DNA from: RGIG6353 sp045660745
GTDB lineage: Bacteria; Bacillota; Clostridia; Oscillospirales; SIG627
DNA: 21,278 nt
Assembly: GCA_045660745.1 (NCBI GenBank)
Contig: JAZREJ010000051.1
Span: 1 to 21,278, forward strand
Direction of reading: 5' to 3'
Positions 14,544 through 21,278 of the stretch are shown here, one piece after another. Within the stretch, counting starts at the first letter, position 1, and each line of letters starts with the position of its first letter. The notes below the pieces were generated by a model that was not told where the DNA came from, ran no database searches, and worked only from the letters and a program-made list of their open reading frames with translations. The translations under genes and the position numbers were made by a program.

Positions 14544-15086
14544 TTAACTGTTTTTTGAAGTACTGCGATAGCTCTTGAGATAATACATAACAAGAGCAAA
14601 CAGCATTACTGCTATAATAAGAGACGCAAGCAACGTGCGAATAGTGGCGCTGAGATCCGGCTTGAGCATAAGAACAAGCACTACTGCATAAAAAACAACT
14701 ACAGCACTCTTGCCGTACCAACCGGACTGAACGTACTTATTAAACTTTTTGATAAGGCGCGTTGCTCCCAGTACGAGCAAAAGCTCTTTACCGATGAGAA
14801 TACCGCTTATCCACCAAGGGATGATTTTATCAATAGACAAGCTTATAAGTACGGTTGCTTGCATACTCTTGTCTGCAACGGGATCAAGTATCCTGCCGAG
14901 ATTAGAGGTCCAATTATGTTTTCTGGCAAGATAGCCGTCAAGCACGTCACTTGCACCTGCGACAAGAAACGTTATGACCGCCTTAACAACACTTCTTTGA
15001 CCGAAATAGAAATATACAAACAGCGGTATCAGACACAGTCTGAAAAATGAAATATAATTCGGTATATTGGTTTTTTTCAACATCAT
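14544..15086 (-). CDS. pgsA: CDP-diacylglycerol-glycerol-3-phosphate 3-phosphatidyltransferase
   Basis: PgsA makes phosphatidylglycerol phosphate, the committed step of anionic phospholipid synthesis, in the cytoplasmic membrane. The 180-residue protein has the CDP-alcohol phosphotransferase motif in full: Asp47-X2-Asp50-Gly51-X2-Ala54-Arg55-X8-Gly64-X3-Asp68-X3-Asp72. Four to six hydrophobic spans follow the pattern of the family (about 14-29, 35-47, 76-92, 95-108, 126-143, 150-170). Length is close to Bacillus PgsA. A closely related CDP-alcohol transferase (cardiolipin synthase type) cannot be ruled out from sequence alone. It lies 22 bases after cvpA in the leftward run. Confidence 0.9.
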   Translation of the reverse strand: MMLKKTNIPNYISFFRLCLIPLFVYFYFGQRSVVKAVITFLVAGASDVLDGYLARKHNWTSNLGRILDPVADKSMQATVLISLSIDKIIPWWISGILIGKELLLVLGATRLIKKFNKYVQSGWYGKSAVVVFYAVVLVLMLKPDLSATIRTLLASLIIAVMLFALVMYYLKSYRSTSKNS

Positions 15087-15108
15087 GGTAATAAACTCCT
15101 AAAAAACG

Positions 15109-15807
15109 TCAAAGAATACTTGCTAAAAACGTTGGTGCTATAGCAGTCAATAGATTGTACAGTGTTTTTCCGTCGCTGAGTGATGCTATAGGCGTACTGT
15201 CCGAGAAATAAGGAATGACCATACGGATAAGCGATGCCACTACGAATGCCCAGAATATACCTATTACAAGTCCGAAAATGCCGCCAAGGAGTTTATTCGT
15301 TCCGTGAAGCACGGGAAGCTTGGCAAACTGATTGAGCAAAAATCCGACGAGTATGAGTATTAAAAGAGTTCCGACAAAGAGAATTATAAAAGCCAAAACG
15401 GACGATATTGCATTAACGCAAGGCTCTGCGATATATTCGCTTATTTTCTCATTTACAGTACCGTCGGCATTGACACAGTGCTCGTTTATTGCCTCGATAT
15501 CTACGCCCATCTTGTCAAGAAGCTTTGAAAATCCGGAATGGCCGTTCAAAATATTAAAATCGGTGCCCGCCGCACTGTCAGTTCCAACGAGCTCGGTAAG
15601 CTTCTTCTCTATCCAGGTTCTTACCTTCTCCATGAAGAACTGCTCCTTGAGCCAGCCTCCGAGTTTTGAAGAAAACATATATGCAACGATAAATGCAATT
15701 ATATTTTTCAAAAACGATACAGCTGCCTTTATAAAGCCCTTTTTGATACCGAACACGGTAAATCCGATTATAATGGCAATTAATAAAAAGTCAACCAAAA
15801 ACTTCAT
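15109..15807 (-). CDS. cvpA: CvpA-family membrane protein
   Basis: CvpA proteins are small polytopic membrane proteins named after colicin V production. Their function is not settled; roles in envelope stress and bile-salt resistance have been reported in Gram-negatives. The 232-residue product has spans at about 4-20 and 27-46, a soluble segment (50-130) and spans at 134-158 and 172-196, with the diagnostic GFTVFGIKKGFIKA-like start at 15-28. Its ribosome-binding site TAGGAG includes the TAG stop of the DUF5711 gene, so the two are coupled. The adjacent pgsA and DUF5711 genes make this a membrane-themed part of the run. Confidence 0.85.
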   Translation of the reverse strand: MKFLVDFLLIAIIIGFTVFGIKKGFIKAAVSFLKNIIAFIVAYMFSSKLGGWLKEQFFMEKVRTWIEKKLTELVGTDSAAGTDFNILNGHSGFSKLLDKMGVDIEAINEHCVNADGTVNEKISEYIAEPCVNAISSVLAFIILFVGTLLILILVGFLLNQFAKLPVLHGTNKLLGGIFGLVIGIFWAFVVASLIRMVIPYFSDSTPIASLSDGKTLYNLLTAIAPTFLASIL

Positions 15808-15815
15808 AACGACTC

Positions 15816-17000
15816 CTATTCTACGCTTACAACGTATGCATTATTTTCATATATCAGCACTGCTCTTGATTTTGTCAGAGCGTGTACCTTACTGTAACTC
15901 TTATCCGTAACGTGATCCGTAATTTTTTTGCTGTCGGCATCAATTGACGTAAGCTTTTGAGTACCGAGCAATATTATATTATCATCTTTCACGGATATAT
16001 CCTTTATATCGGAATCAATAACGGTATCTATCAAAGTGTTTCCCTTTTTGCTGAGTATTATCACTCTGTGGTCTGTACCTATGGTATTTTCATTCAAAAC
16101 CATAACGGCGTATTGATCGCCCGATTCAAACATTCTGAGACTGTCTGAGGAAAACCCGACCTCATCAAGAACCTTTCCCGTAAGATCAACTATCCTTATC
16201 GCACTGTCTGTCAGAATACATATATTTCCGTTTTCAAAAAATTCTGCATCAAGAATAAGCTCTGAGGTAAATTCGAGAAGCAAATGCATCTCCTCCGAAC
16301 CGTCTCTAAGCACCGCAAGGCTTGAAACAAAATCACCGCTACTGTTATTTTTCACACAGCCCGCAAGATAAAACGAATCCTTTCCCGAATAAATATCAGC
16401 ACACACAATATACTTATCAGACGTATACCAATTCATTTTATTCTTAAAATCGTTGTTATATATTTTAAGAGCTGAGCGATATCCTTTTTCGGCTGTAATC
16501 AGTGCAAACTGACCGTCTGAGCCAAAAACTATATCCCATATCTGATACACCGTCGTTTCCTCGTATATCTTGGAAAACGAATTATATATGGCGTAATAAT
16601 TCTCGCCCCTGTCAAAGACTGCAAAATACTTTTCACCAATCGAAAGCGACGGAGAAACAAGCGACATGGGATCGGATATACCTTTTTTTGCAGTCAAATC
16701 ATACGTTTCCACACCATTCTGAGTAATTGCTGCGAAATCCGATTTAAAAACCCCCGTGACTGAGGAGGAATCCTCATCAAAGGATATCTTTTTAGCGTTT
16801 TCCGAGCCGATAACAGACGGAGAAACATCAACGTATTTCATGAGGTATCTTATATTCTCAAGAGTTATGTCCTCGCGATATCCAACAAGAAAAAATAAAA
16901 CGGTAAACACAAGAAACACAAGAACCGCATATTTTATCCTTTTCAAAACGGATGCTCTTTTGTCATATCCGTTGATATTCATATCTTCAGTTTTTTCCAC
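15816..17000 (-). CDS. DUF5711-type membrane-anchored beta-propeller protein
   Basis: The product has a short basic cytoplasmic head, one membrane span (about 24-40) and an extracytoplasmic region of some 350 residues. That region repeats beta-strand patterns of the form hydrophobic-Asp/Gly turn-hydrophobic, as in a beta-propeller or PQQ-like fold (for example NICILTDSAIRIVDLTGKVL and KGNTLIDTVIDSDIKDISV). This layout matches DUF5711 proteins of Clostridia, whose function is unknown. A GTG at 17000 stands seven bases after AAGGAGG (complement of 17008-17014) and is my start; TTG at 17003 is also in frame but only four bases away. A ligand-sensing or cell-wall-associated role is inference. Confidence 0.8.
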   Translation of the reverse strand: MEKTEDMNINGYDKRASVLKRIKYAVLVFLVFTVLFFLVGYREDITLENIRYLMKYVDVSPSVIGSENAKKISFDEDSSSVTGVFKSDFAAITQNGVETYDLTAKKGISDPMSLVSPSLSIGEKYFAVFDRGENYYAIYNSFSKIYEETTVYQIWDIVFGSDGQFALITAEKGYRSALKIYNNDFKNKMNWYTSDKYIVCADIYSGKDSFYLAGCVKNNSSGDFVSSLAVLRDGSEEMHLLLEFTSELILDAEFFENGNICILTDSAIRIVDLTGKVLDEVGFSSDSLRMFESGDQYAVMVLNENTIGTDHRVIILSKKGNTLIDTVIDSDIKDISVKDDNIILLGTQKLTSIDADSKKITDHVTDKSYSKVHALTKSRAVLIYENNAYVVSVE

Positions 17001-17019
17001 CAAGCATCCTCCTTAAAAA

Positions 17020-17748
17020 TCAATACTCAACGCTCCAAAGATAGAGTCCGCAAGAGGGAGCTGTGACTCCTGCGCACGACCTGTCCTTGCAGTTTATAAT
17101 TTCTGTCACTGACATATCGGTCTTTCCTCTTGCAACATCTACAAGAGTTCCCGTCATTATGCGCACCATGTTGTAAAGAAAACCGTTAGCTCTGACGCGA
17201 AAAACTATAGTATCACCGTCTTCTTCTATTTCGGACAAATATACAGTTCTTACGGTATCTTCGATTTTTGAGCCTGTTGCCATAAACGATTTAAAATCAT
17301 GAGTCCCAACAAACTCCCGTGCGGCAGCCCTCATTTTTTCAACGTCAAGAGTCCCCGCATAAAACCACGCCCTTGAATTAAGAAAAGGGTCAGGAATACG
17401 GCTGTTTTTTATCACATAGCGATATTCCTTGGAACGAGCGCTGTACCTTGCATGGAAATCATCCGACACCAAATCGGAACGAAGCACCGCAATATGCGGG
17501 TCGAGATTATGATTAAACGCATCAATAATACTCTGACAAGGTATTTCTTTATTCGCGGAAACGTGACAAACGTATCCTTTGGCATGAACACCGCTATCGG
17601 TTCGACTGGAGCCGGTAACAGTTGCATCATTCCCTAAAATAAGCTTTGCAACGCGTGTCATTTCAGCTTGGACAGTAGGTGCGTTTTTCTGTGACTGCCA
17701 GCCCGAAAACGCAGTCCCGTCAAAAGCAAGCGTTAATTTATATTTCAT
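17020..17748 (-). CDS. truA: tRNA pseudouridine(38-40) synthase
   Basis: TruA converts uridines 38, 39 and 40 of the tRNA anticodon stem-loop to pseudouridine. The 242-residue protein has the family-typical length and the catalytic loop GSSRTDSGVHAKG with Asp51. The N terminus YKLTLAFDGTAFSGWQSQ is also diagnostic. It lies seven bases after ecfT and is followed by the DUF5711 gene. The order ecfA1-ecfA2-ecfT-truA is widespread in Firmicutes, though the ribosomal-protein genes rplM and rpsI that often follow are absent here. Confidence 0.96.
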   Translation of the reverse strand: MKYKLTLAFDGTAFSGWQSQKNAPTVQAEMTRVAKLILGNDATVTGSSRTDSGVHAKGYVCHVSANKEIPCQSIIDAFNHNLDPHIAVLRSDLVSDDFHARYSARSKEYRYVIKNSRIPDPFLNSRAWFYAGTLDVEKMRAAAREFVGTHDFKSFMATGSKIEDTVRTVYLSEIEEDGDTIVFRVRANGFLYNMVRIMTGTLVDVARGKTDMSVTEIINCKDRSCAGVTAPSCGLYLWSVEY

Positions 17749-17755
17749 ACCGCCC

Positions 17756-18580
17756 TCACAAAGAAATCGGAGAATTCAAGGTGTTGAGAAAAATCAGTGC
17801 GGCTCCGATAAGTACGAAAAGCACAATCGCAACAATATCAAAAAGTCTTAAATGCAAGACCTTCATTCTTGTCCTTCCGTTGTCTCCTCTGTAGCATCTG
17901 CACTCCATCGCGCAAGCAAGGTCATCTGCTCGTCTAAACGCAGAAATAAACAAAGGAATGAGGATTGGAACAAACCCTTTCACCTTGTTGATAAGTCCGC
18001 CTTTATCAAGACAGGCACCTCTCGCCTTTTGAGCACTTACTATTTTTTCGGTCTCCTCCAGAAGTGTAGGTATAAACCTAAGTGCTATAGTCATCATCAT
18101 AGCAAATTCGTGAACCGGAACCTTTATATATTTCAATGGCTTCAAAAGTCTCTCGAGAGCATCTGTAAGAGTTATGGGAGAGGTAGTATAAGTTAACAAC
18201 ACACTTGTACCGACAACAAGGGACACTATCCTCACTATCATAAAGACTGCGTTGACAATACCCTTAGTCCAGATTTTTATTATCCACAATTCGACAAGCG
18301 GCTCGCCCGTGCCCTTGGTGAAAAACAAATTTATAATCGCGGTGATAAGCATTAGAATAAATATCGGCTTTACACTCTTCAAAATGACCTTAAAAGATAT
18401 TCCTGATACAATCACCATTGCTAATACGGAAAACAACAAAAGTGCAAAAGAATAAATATTTTCCGCAAGAAATATTAAAACTATATATAAAATTACAAGT
18501 ATCAGCTTTATTCTGGGGTCAAGACGATGTATAACCGAGTTGCCCGGAAAAAACTGTCCAAGCGTTATATCCTTGAGCAT
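17756..18580 (-). CDS. ecfT: ECF transporter transmembrane (T) component
   Basis: EcfT is the membrane scaffold that couples the EcfA1-EcfA2 ATPases to exchangeable substrate-binding S components for vitamins or metals. The 274-residue protein has five to six hydrophobic spans (about 26-43, 44-60, 72-88, 111-131, 205-216, 246-265). The two coupling-helix motifs are AQKARG (183-188) and MECRCYRG (225-232), where the second has Cys in place of the usual Ala before Arg. It starts three bases after ecfA2. No S-component gene is present, which fits a shared (group II) energising module. Confidence 0.93.
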   Translation of the reverse strand: MLKDITLGQFFPGNSVIHRLDPRIKLILVILYIVLIFLAENIYSFALLLFSVLAMVIVSGISFKVILKSVKPIFILMLITAIINLFFTKGTGEPLVELWIIKIWTKGIVNAVFMIVRIVSLVVGTSVLLTYTTSPITLTDALERLLKPLKYIKVPVHEFAMMMTIALRFIPTLLEETEKIVSAQKARGACLDKGGLINKVKGFVPILIPLFISAFRRADDLACAMECRCYRGDNGRTRMKVLHLRLFDIVAIVLFVLIGAALIFLNTLNSPISL

Positions 18581-18583
18581 TTA

Positions 18584-19438
18584 TTACTGTCCTTTCAAAA
18601 GGGAAACAAGTTCTTTGTGTGCGTGCTCGACTGTGTATATGCCACCGGTAAGTGCGTGTCCGTCGGCGCGCAAGCGATCTGTAACACGTGTTATCTGCGG
18701 GAGTAGGAGTCCCGAGCCTTGAATGAGTGCCTCCTCTTTGAAAACGTCAGCAACGCTTCCTGATACAAGCACCGTGCCGTGCGACATAACAACAAGCTCA
18801 TCGGAGTATAGCGCCATATCCTCCATGCTGTGAGAAATAAGAATCACTGTATTTCCCTTCTCTTCTCTATATCGCCTGATACCCGAAAGTATCTCATCGC
18901 GTCCTCTCGGATCAAGTCCCGCCGCAGGCTCATCAAGCACTATTACCTCGGGTTCCATCGCCATAACGCCCGCAATTGCTGCACGACGTTTTTGTCCTCC
19001 CGAAAGCTCGAACGGTGATTTTTCAAGGAGCTCGTCATCAAGTCCTGCAAATCTTGCCGCTTCCCTGACACGTCTGTTTATTTCATCCGAGTCAAGCCCC
19101 ATATTCGTAGGGCCAAACGCTATATCACGGAATACACTCTCTTCAAAAAGCTGATATTCGGGATACTGAAATACAAGACCTACACGAAATCTGACATCTG
19201 ATATTTTCTTGGGATCTTCAAAAATATCTTTTCCGTCAAGAAGCACTTTGCCCGACGTAGGTTTCAAAAGACCGTTTAACAGCTGTGCAACGGTGGATTT
19301 TCCCGAGCCTGTATGACCTATTATTCCTGTTATTTTTCCCTGTGTAAAATCAATATTCACCTCATGCAAAGCCTCTTTTTCAAAGGGAGTTGCAGGGCTG
19401 TACACATAGGATACGTTTTCAAGCGTCAGAATTCCCAA
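18584..19438 (-). CDS. ecfA2: ECF transporter ATPase EcfA2
   Basis: This 284-residue ABC ATPase drives ECF-type uptake together with EcfA1. Motifs are Walker A GHTGSGKST (41-49), Q-loop Gln91, signature LSGGQ (145-149), Walker B VIVLDEP (165-171) and switch His in LISHSMED. The start is TTG at 19438 with GAGGT six bases upstream; the nearby ATG at 19443 is out of frame and stops at once. The gap to ecfA1 is nine bases and to ecfT three. Confidence 0.95.
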   Translation of the reverse strand: MGILTLENVSYVYSPATPFEKEALHEVNIDFTQGKITGIIGHTGSGKSTVAQLLNGLLKPTSGKVLLDGKDIFEDPKKISDVRFRVGLVFQYPEYQLFEESVFRDIAFGPTNMGLDSDEINRRVREAARFAGLDDELLEKSPFELSGGQKRRAAIAGVMAMEPEVIVLDEPAAGLDPRGRDEILSGIRRYREEKGNTVILISHSMEDMALYSDELVVMSHGTVLVSGSVADVFKEEALIQGSGLLLPQITRVTDRLRADGHALTGGIYTVEHAHKELVSLLKGQ

Positions 19439-19447
19439 TTCATTACC

Positions 19448-20299
19448 TCATTTTTTCAAAAGTCTTGAAAGCTCGGCATAAGCCTCATCTTCAAAAAGCA
19501 GATCTTTTTTTACATCGTAACCATCACGAGTCAAAAGCTGTGCAAGATGGGTGACTTGCGGAACGTCAAGTCCGAGTGAGCGAAGCTTTTCAACCTGTGC
19601 AAAAACCTCTCTCGGAGTTCCGTCCATTATGACCTCTCCGTCACTCACCACCACAACCCTGTCAGCAAATACAGCCTCGTTCATATAGTGGGTTATAAGA
19701 ACTGTGGTTATACCCTCGTCTCTAAGCCTTAATATCTGAGCCATAACCTCCTCGCGTCCTTGCGGATCAAGCATGGCTGTGGATTCGTCAAACAGGATAC
19801 ACTCAGGCTGCATCGCAAGTATTCCCGCGATTGCAACTCTTTGCTTCTGACCGCCCGAAAGCTGTGACGGGGAATGAGTCTTAAACTCGCTCATGTGCAC
19901 ACTTTCAAGTGCCTCGTCTACTCTTCTGCGTATCTCGAATGGGTCAACACCGAGATTCTCGGGTCCGAAAGCCACATCCTCCTCGACAGTGGTTGCGACT
20001 ATCTGGTTGTCGGGGTTTTGGAATACCATACCGACGTTTTTTCTTATATCCCAAATCGCATTCTCGTCTGCAGTATCAAGTCCGTTTACAAGAACTCTTC
20101 CTTCATTGGGCACGAGAATTCCGTTCATAAGCTTTGCAAGTGTGGATTTTCCTGAACCGTTATGTCCGAGCAAAGCAACAAAGCTGCCTTTTTCGATAGA
20201 AAGGTTAACGTTCTTTATAACAGCGTGGGAGATATCACTTAAATTATCCTCGCTCTCATAGTCGAAAGAAACGTTTTCGAGTCTTATCATTTCACTCAT
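19448..20299 (-). CDS. ecfA1: ECF transporter ATPase EcfA1
   Basis: EcfA1 forms the ATPase heterodimer with EcfA2. Numbered from the chosen start it has 283 residues, with Walker A GHNGSGKST (45-53), Q-loop Gln94, signature LSGGQ (147-151) and Walker B CILFDESTAMLDP, the Glu-Ser-Thr variant being normal for this subunit. The ATG at 20299 overlaps the TGA of the upstream methyltransferase (ATGA) and is preceded by AAGGTGG. A start nine codons further upstream is possible but lies within the methyltransferase gene and lacks a comparable ribosome-binding site. Confidence 0.95.
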   Translation of the reverse strand: MSEMIRLENVSFDYESEDNLSDISHAVIKNVNLSIEKGSFVALLGHNGSGKSTLAKLMNGILVPNEGRVLVNGLDTADENAIWDIRKNVGMVFQNPDNQIVATTVEEDVAFGPENLGVDPFEIRRRVDEALESVHMSEFKTHSPSQLSGGQKQRVAIAGILAMQPECILFDESTAMLDPQGREEVMAQILRLRDEGITTVLITHYMNEAVFADRVVVVSDGEVIMDGTPREVFAQVEKLRSLGLDVPQVTHLAQLLTRDGYDVKKDLLFEDEAYAELSRLLKK

Positions 20300-21162
20300 T
20301 TTGTCCACCTTGCACTTGCACCGCATCCGAGAGGCATACCCGTGGATGAAGTAACAAGACCTATTTCGTCCGCATCCACACTTCCTCCGAGAAATGCTCC
20401 TATCTTCAGGTGAAGAAGGTATGCCATTGTAGAAGAGGCAAGTCCTGTCGTATAAGAATTGAGAAGGACGAATAACGGGTCATCGGAAAGTACTCCTCGG
20501 CAAAGCTCAAGGAAATCTCCGATGCTGTCCTCTATCTTCCAAACCTCCCCCGTCGGACCTCTGCCGTAAGAGGGCGGATCAAGTATAATCGCGTCATACT
20601 TGTTACCGCGTCGTATTTCACGCGCAACGAATTTTGCACAGTCATCAACAATATAACGTATCGGTGCTTCCTCAAGTCCGGAAAGCTTTGCGTTTTCCTT
20701 AGCCTGAGCCACCATGCCTTTTGAAGCATCAACGTGACACACAGCGGCACCCGCTGCAGCACACGCCATTGTGGCGGCGCCTGTATAAGCAAAAAGATTC
20801 AGCACCTTTATCGGGCGTCCGGCATTTTTTATAAGTTCAGATGCCCACTCCCAATTAACAGCCTGCTCCGGAAATACACCTGTATGCTTAAACCCCATTG
20901 TGCGCACGGAAAGCACAAGTCCGTTTGTAGAGATAGTCCACATATCGGGGATAGCGGGATTCTTTATATCCCAAGCGCCTCCGCCCTTGTTGGAACGGTG
21001 GTATACAGCATCGGCGCTCTTCCATTCGGGACTCTTTTTGACTCCCTTCCAAATAACTTGGGGGTCGGGACGGGAAAGCACGTATTTTCCCCATCTCTCC
21101 AGCCTTGCGCCGTCTGAGGTATCTATCAGTTCATAATCGGTTAATTTTTTCGGTATCCACAT
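20296..21162 (-). CDS. Class I SAM-dependent methyltransferase, RlmI/RlmK C-terminal type
   Basis: The 288-residue protein has the Rossmann methyltransferase motif NLFAYTGAA (122-130), an acidic SAM ligand Asp146 and the catalytic-loop motif LDPPSYGRG (194-202). This is the pattern of the rRNA methyltransferases RlmI and RlmK. It lacks the N-terminal PUA domain of RlmI; instead there is a short beta-rich head. RNA, probably 23S rRNA, is the likely substrate, but the target base is not known. GTG at 21171 begins the longer frame, but AGGTGA at 21173-21168 is a ribosome-binding site for ATG 21162, so I use that start. It is the first gene after the promoter at 21217-21245 and overlaps ecfA1 by four bases. 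Confidence 0.88.
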   Translation of the reverse strand: MWIPKKLTDYELIDTSDGARLERWGKYVLSRPDPQVIWKGVKKSPEWKSADAVYHRSNKGGGAWDIKNPAIPDMWTISTNGLVLSVRTMGFKHTGVFPEQAVNWEWASELIKNAGRPIKVLNLFAYTGAATMACAAAGAAVCHVDASKGMVAQAKENAKLSGLEEAPIRYIVDDCAKFVAREIRRGNKYDAIILDPPSYGRGPTGEVWKIEDSIGDFLELCRGVLSDDPLFVLLNSYTTGLASSTMAYLLHLKIGAFLGGSVDADEIGLVTSSTGMPLGCGASARWTK

Positions 21163-21216
21163 ATATCTCACCTATCATTTTAACAACATCTTACAATTAA
21201 TATATTCCATTATATT

Positions 21217-21245
21217 ACTATACCACAACTACACGTTAAAATCAA
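21217..21245 (-). promoter_or_regulatory. Sigma-A type promoter of the fifteen-gene leftward run
   Basis: Read leftward, TTGATT (complement of 21240-21245) and TATAGT (complement of 21217-21222) are 17 bases apart. The expected start near 21210 gives a leader of about 48 bases without an obvious riboswitch or attenuator. The rest of 21172-21278 is AT-rich and holds no other signal I can support. Confidence 0.8.
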
Positions 21246-21278
21246 CAGAAAAAAGCAAAAAATATATATAAAATTAGT

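Noticed and set aside
21172..21278. Riboswitch or vitamin-responsive leader before the methyltransferase and ecf genes.
   Set aside because: The predicted leader is about 48 bases, AT-rich and without a stable structure, too short for the known classes.

Overview
The window comes from a chromosomal, moderately AT-rich genome of the low-GC Gram-positive type, most likely a member of Clostridia. The evidence is the gene set: an RqcH of NFACT type, TrmK next to Nif3, a split EcfA1/EcfA2/EcfT module beside truA, ClpC- and ClpE-type unfoldases and a DUF5711-type membrane protein. Ribosome-binding sites are strong AGGAGG-like sequences and translation uses the standard bacterial code. I see no tRNA, rRNA, CRISPR array, insertion sequence or prophage. 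No stretch over 300 bases lacks a gene.

Layout. (1) Bases 1-126: the first six codons of a leftward gene cut by the window edge, and a 13-bp perfect terminator hairpin. (2) 126-2375, leftward: a ClpC/ClpA-type unfoldase that has lost the middle domain. (3) 2435-4133, rightward: a well-formed promoter, trmB, an RluA-family pseudouridine synthase that seems to start at ATC, and a terminator. (4) 4192-5872, rightward: a single gene for an ECF-type sigma factor with a C-terminal extension of about 380 residues. It lies between two almost identical terminator hairpins. (5) 5877-21245, leftward: fifteen tightly packed genes behind one clear promoter at the right edge (TTGATT-17 bp-TATAGT).

In transcription order the long run is: SAM methyltransferase, ecfA1, ecfA2, ecfT, truA, DUF5711 membrane protein, cvpA, pgsA, ClpE-like unfoldase, a P-type ATPase homologue with no intact catalytic motif, DUF1858 protein, trmK, nif3-like, rqcH and an 83-codon orphan. 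Spacings run from overlaps of 14 bp to gaps of about 35 bp, so one polycistronic unit is likely. Themes are RNA modification (five enzymes in the window), protein and ribosome quality control (two Clp unfoldases, RqcH), vitamin or metal uptake (ECF energising module with no S component here) and membrane biology (PgsA, CvpA, DUF5711, the dead pump).

The most unusual object is the 869-residue P-type ATPase homologue at 9616-12225. Its fold and ten membrane spans are preserved end to end, but every signature needed for phosphorylation, nucleotide binding and dephosphorylation is replaced while the reading frame is intact. It is a pseudo-pump, and it abuts the ClpE-like unfoldase gene with no spacer. 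The second most unusual is the ATC start of the pseudouridine synthase, and the third is the sigma factor with its long unassigned extension.
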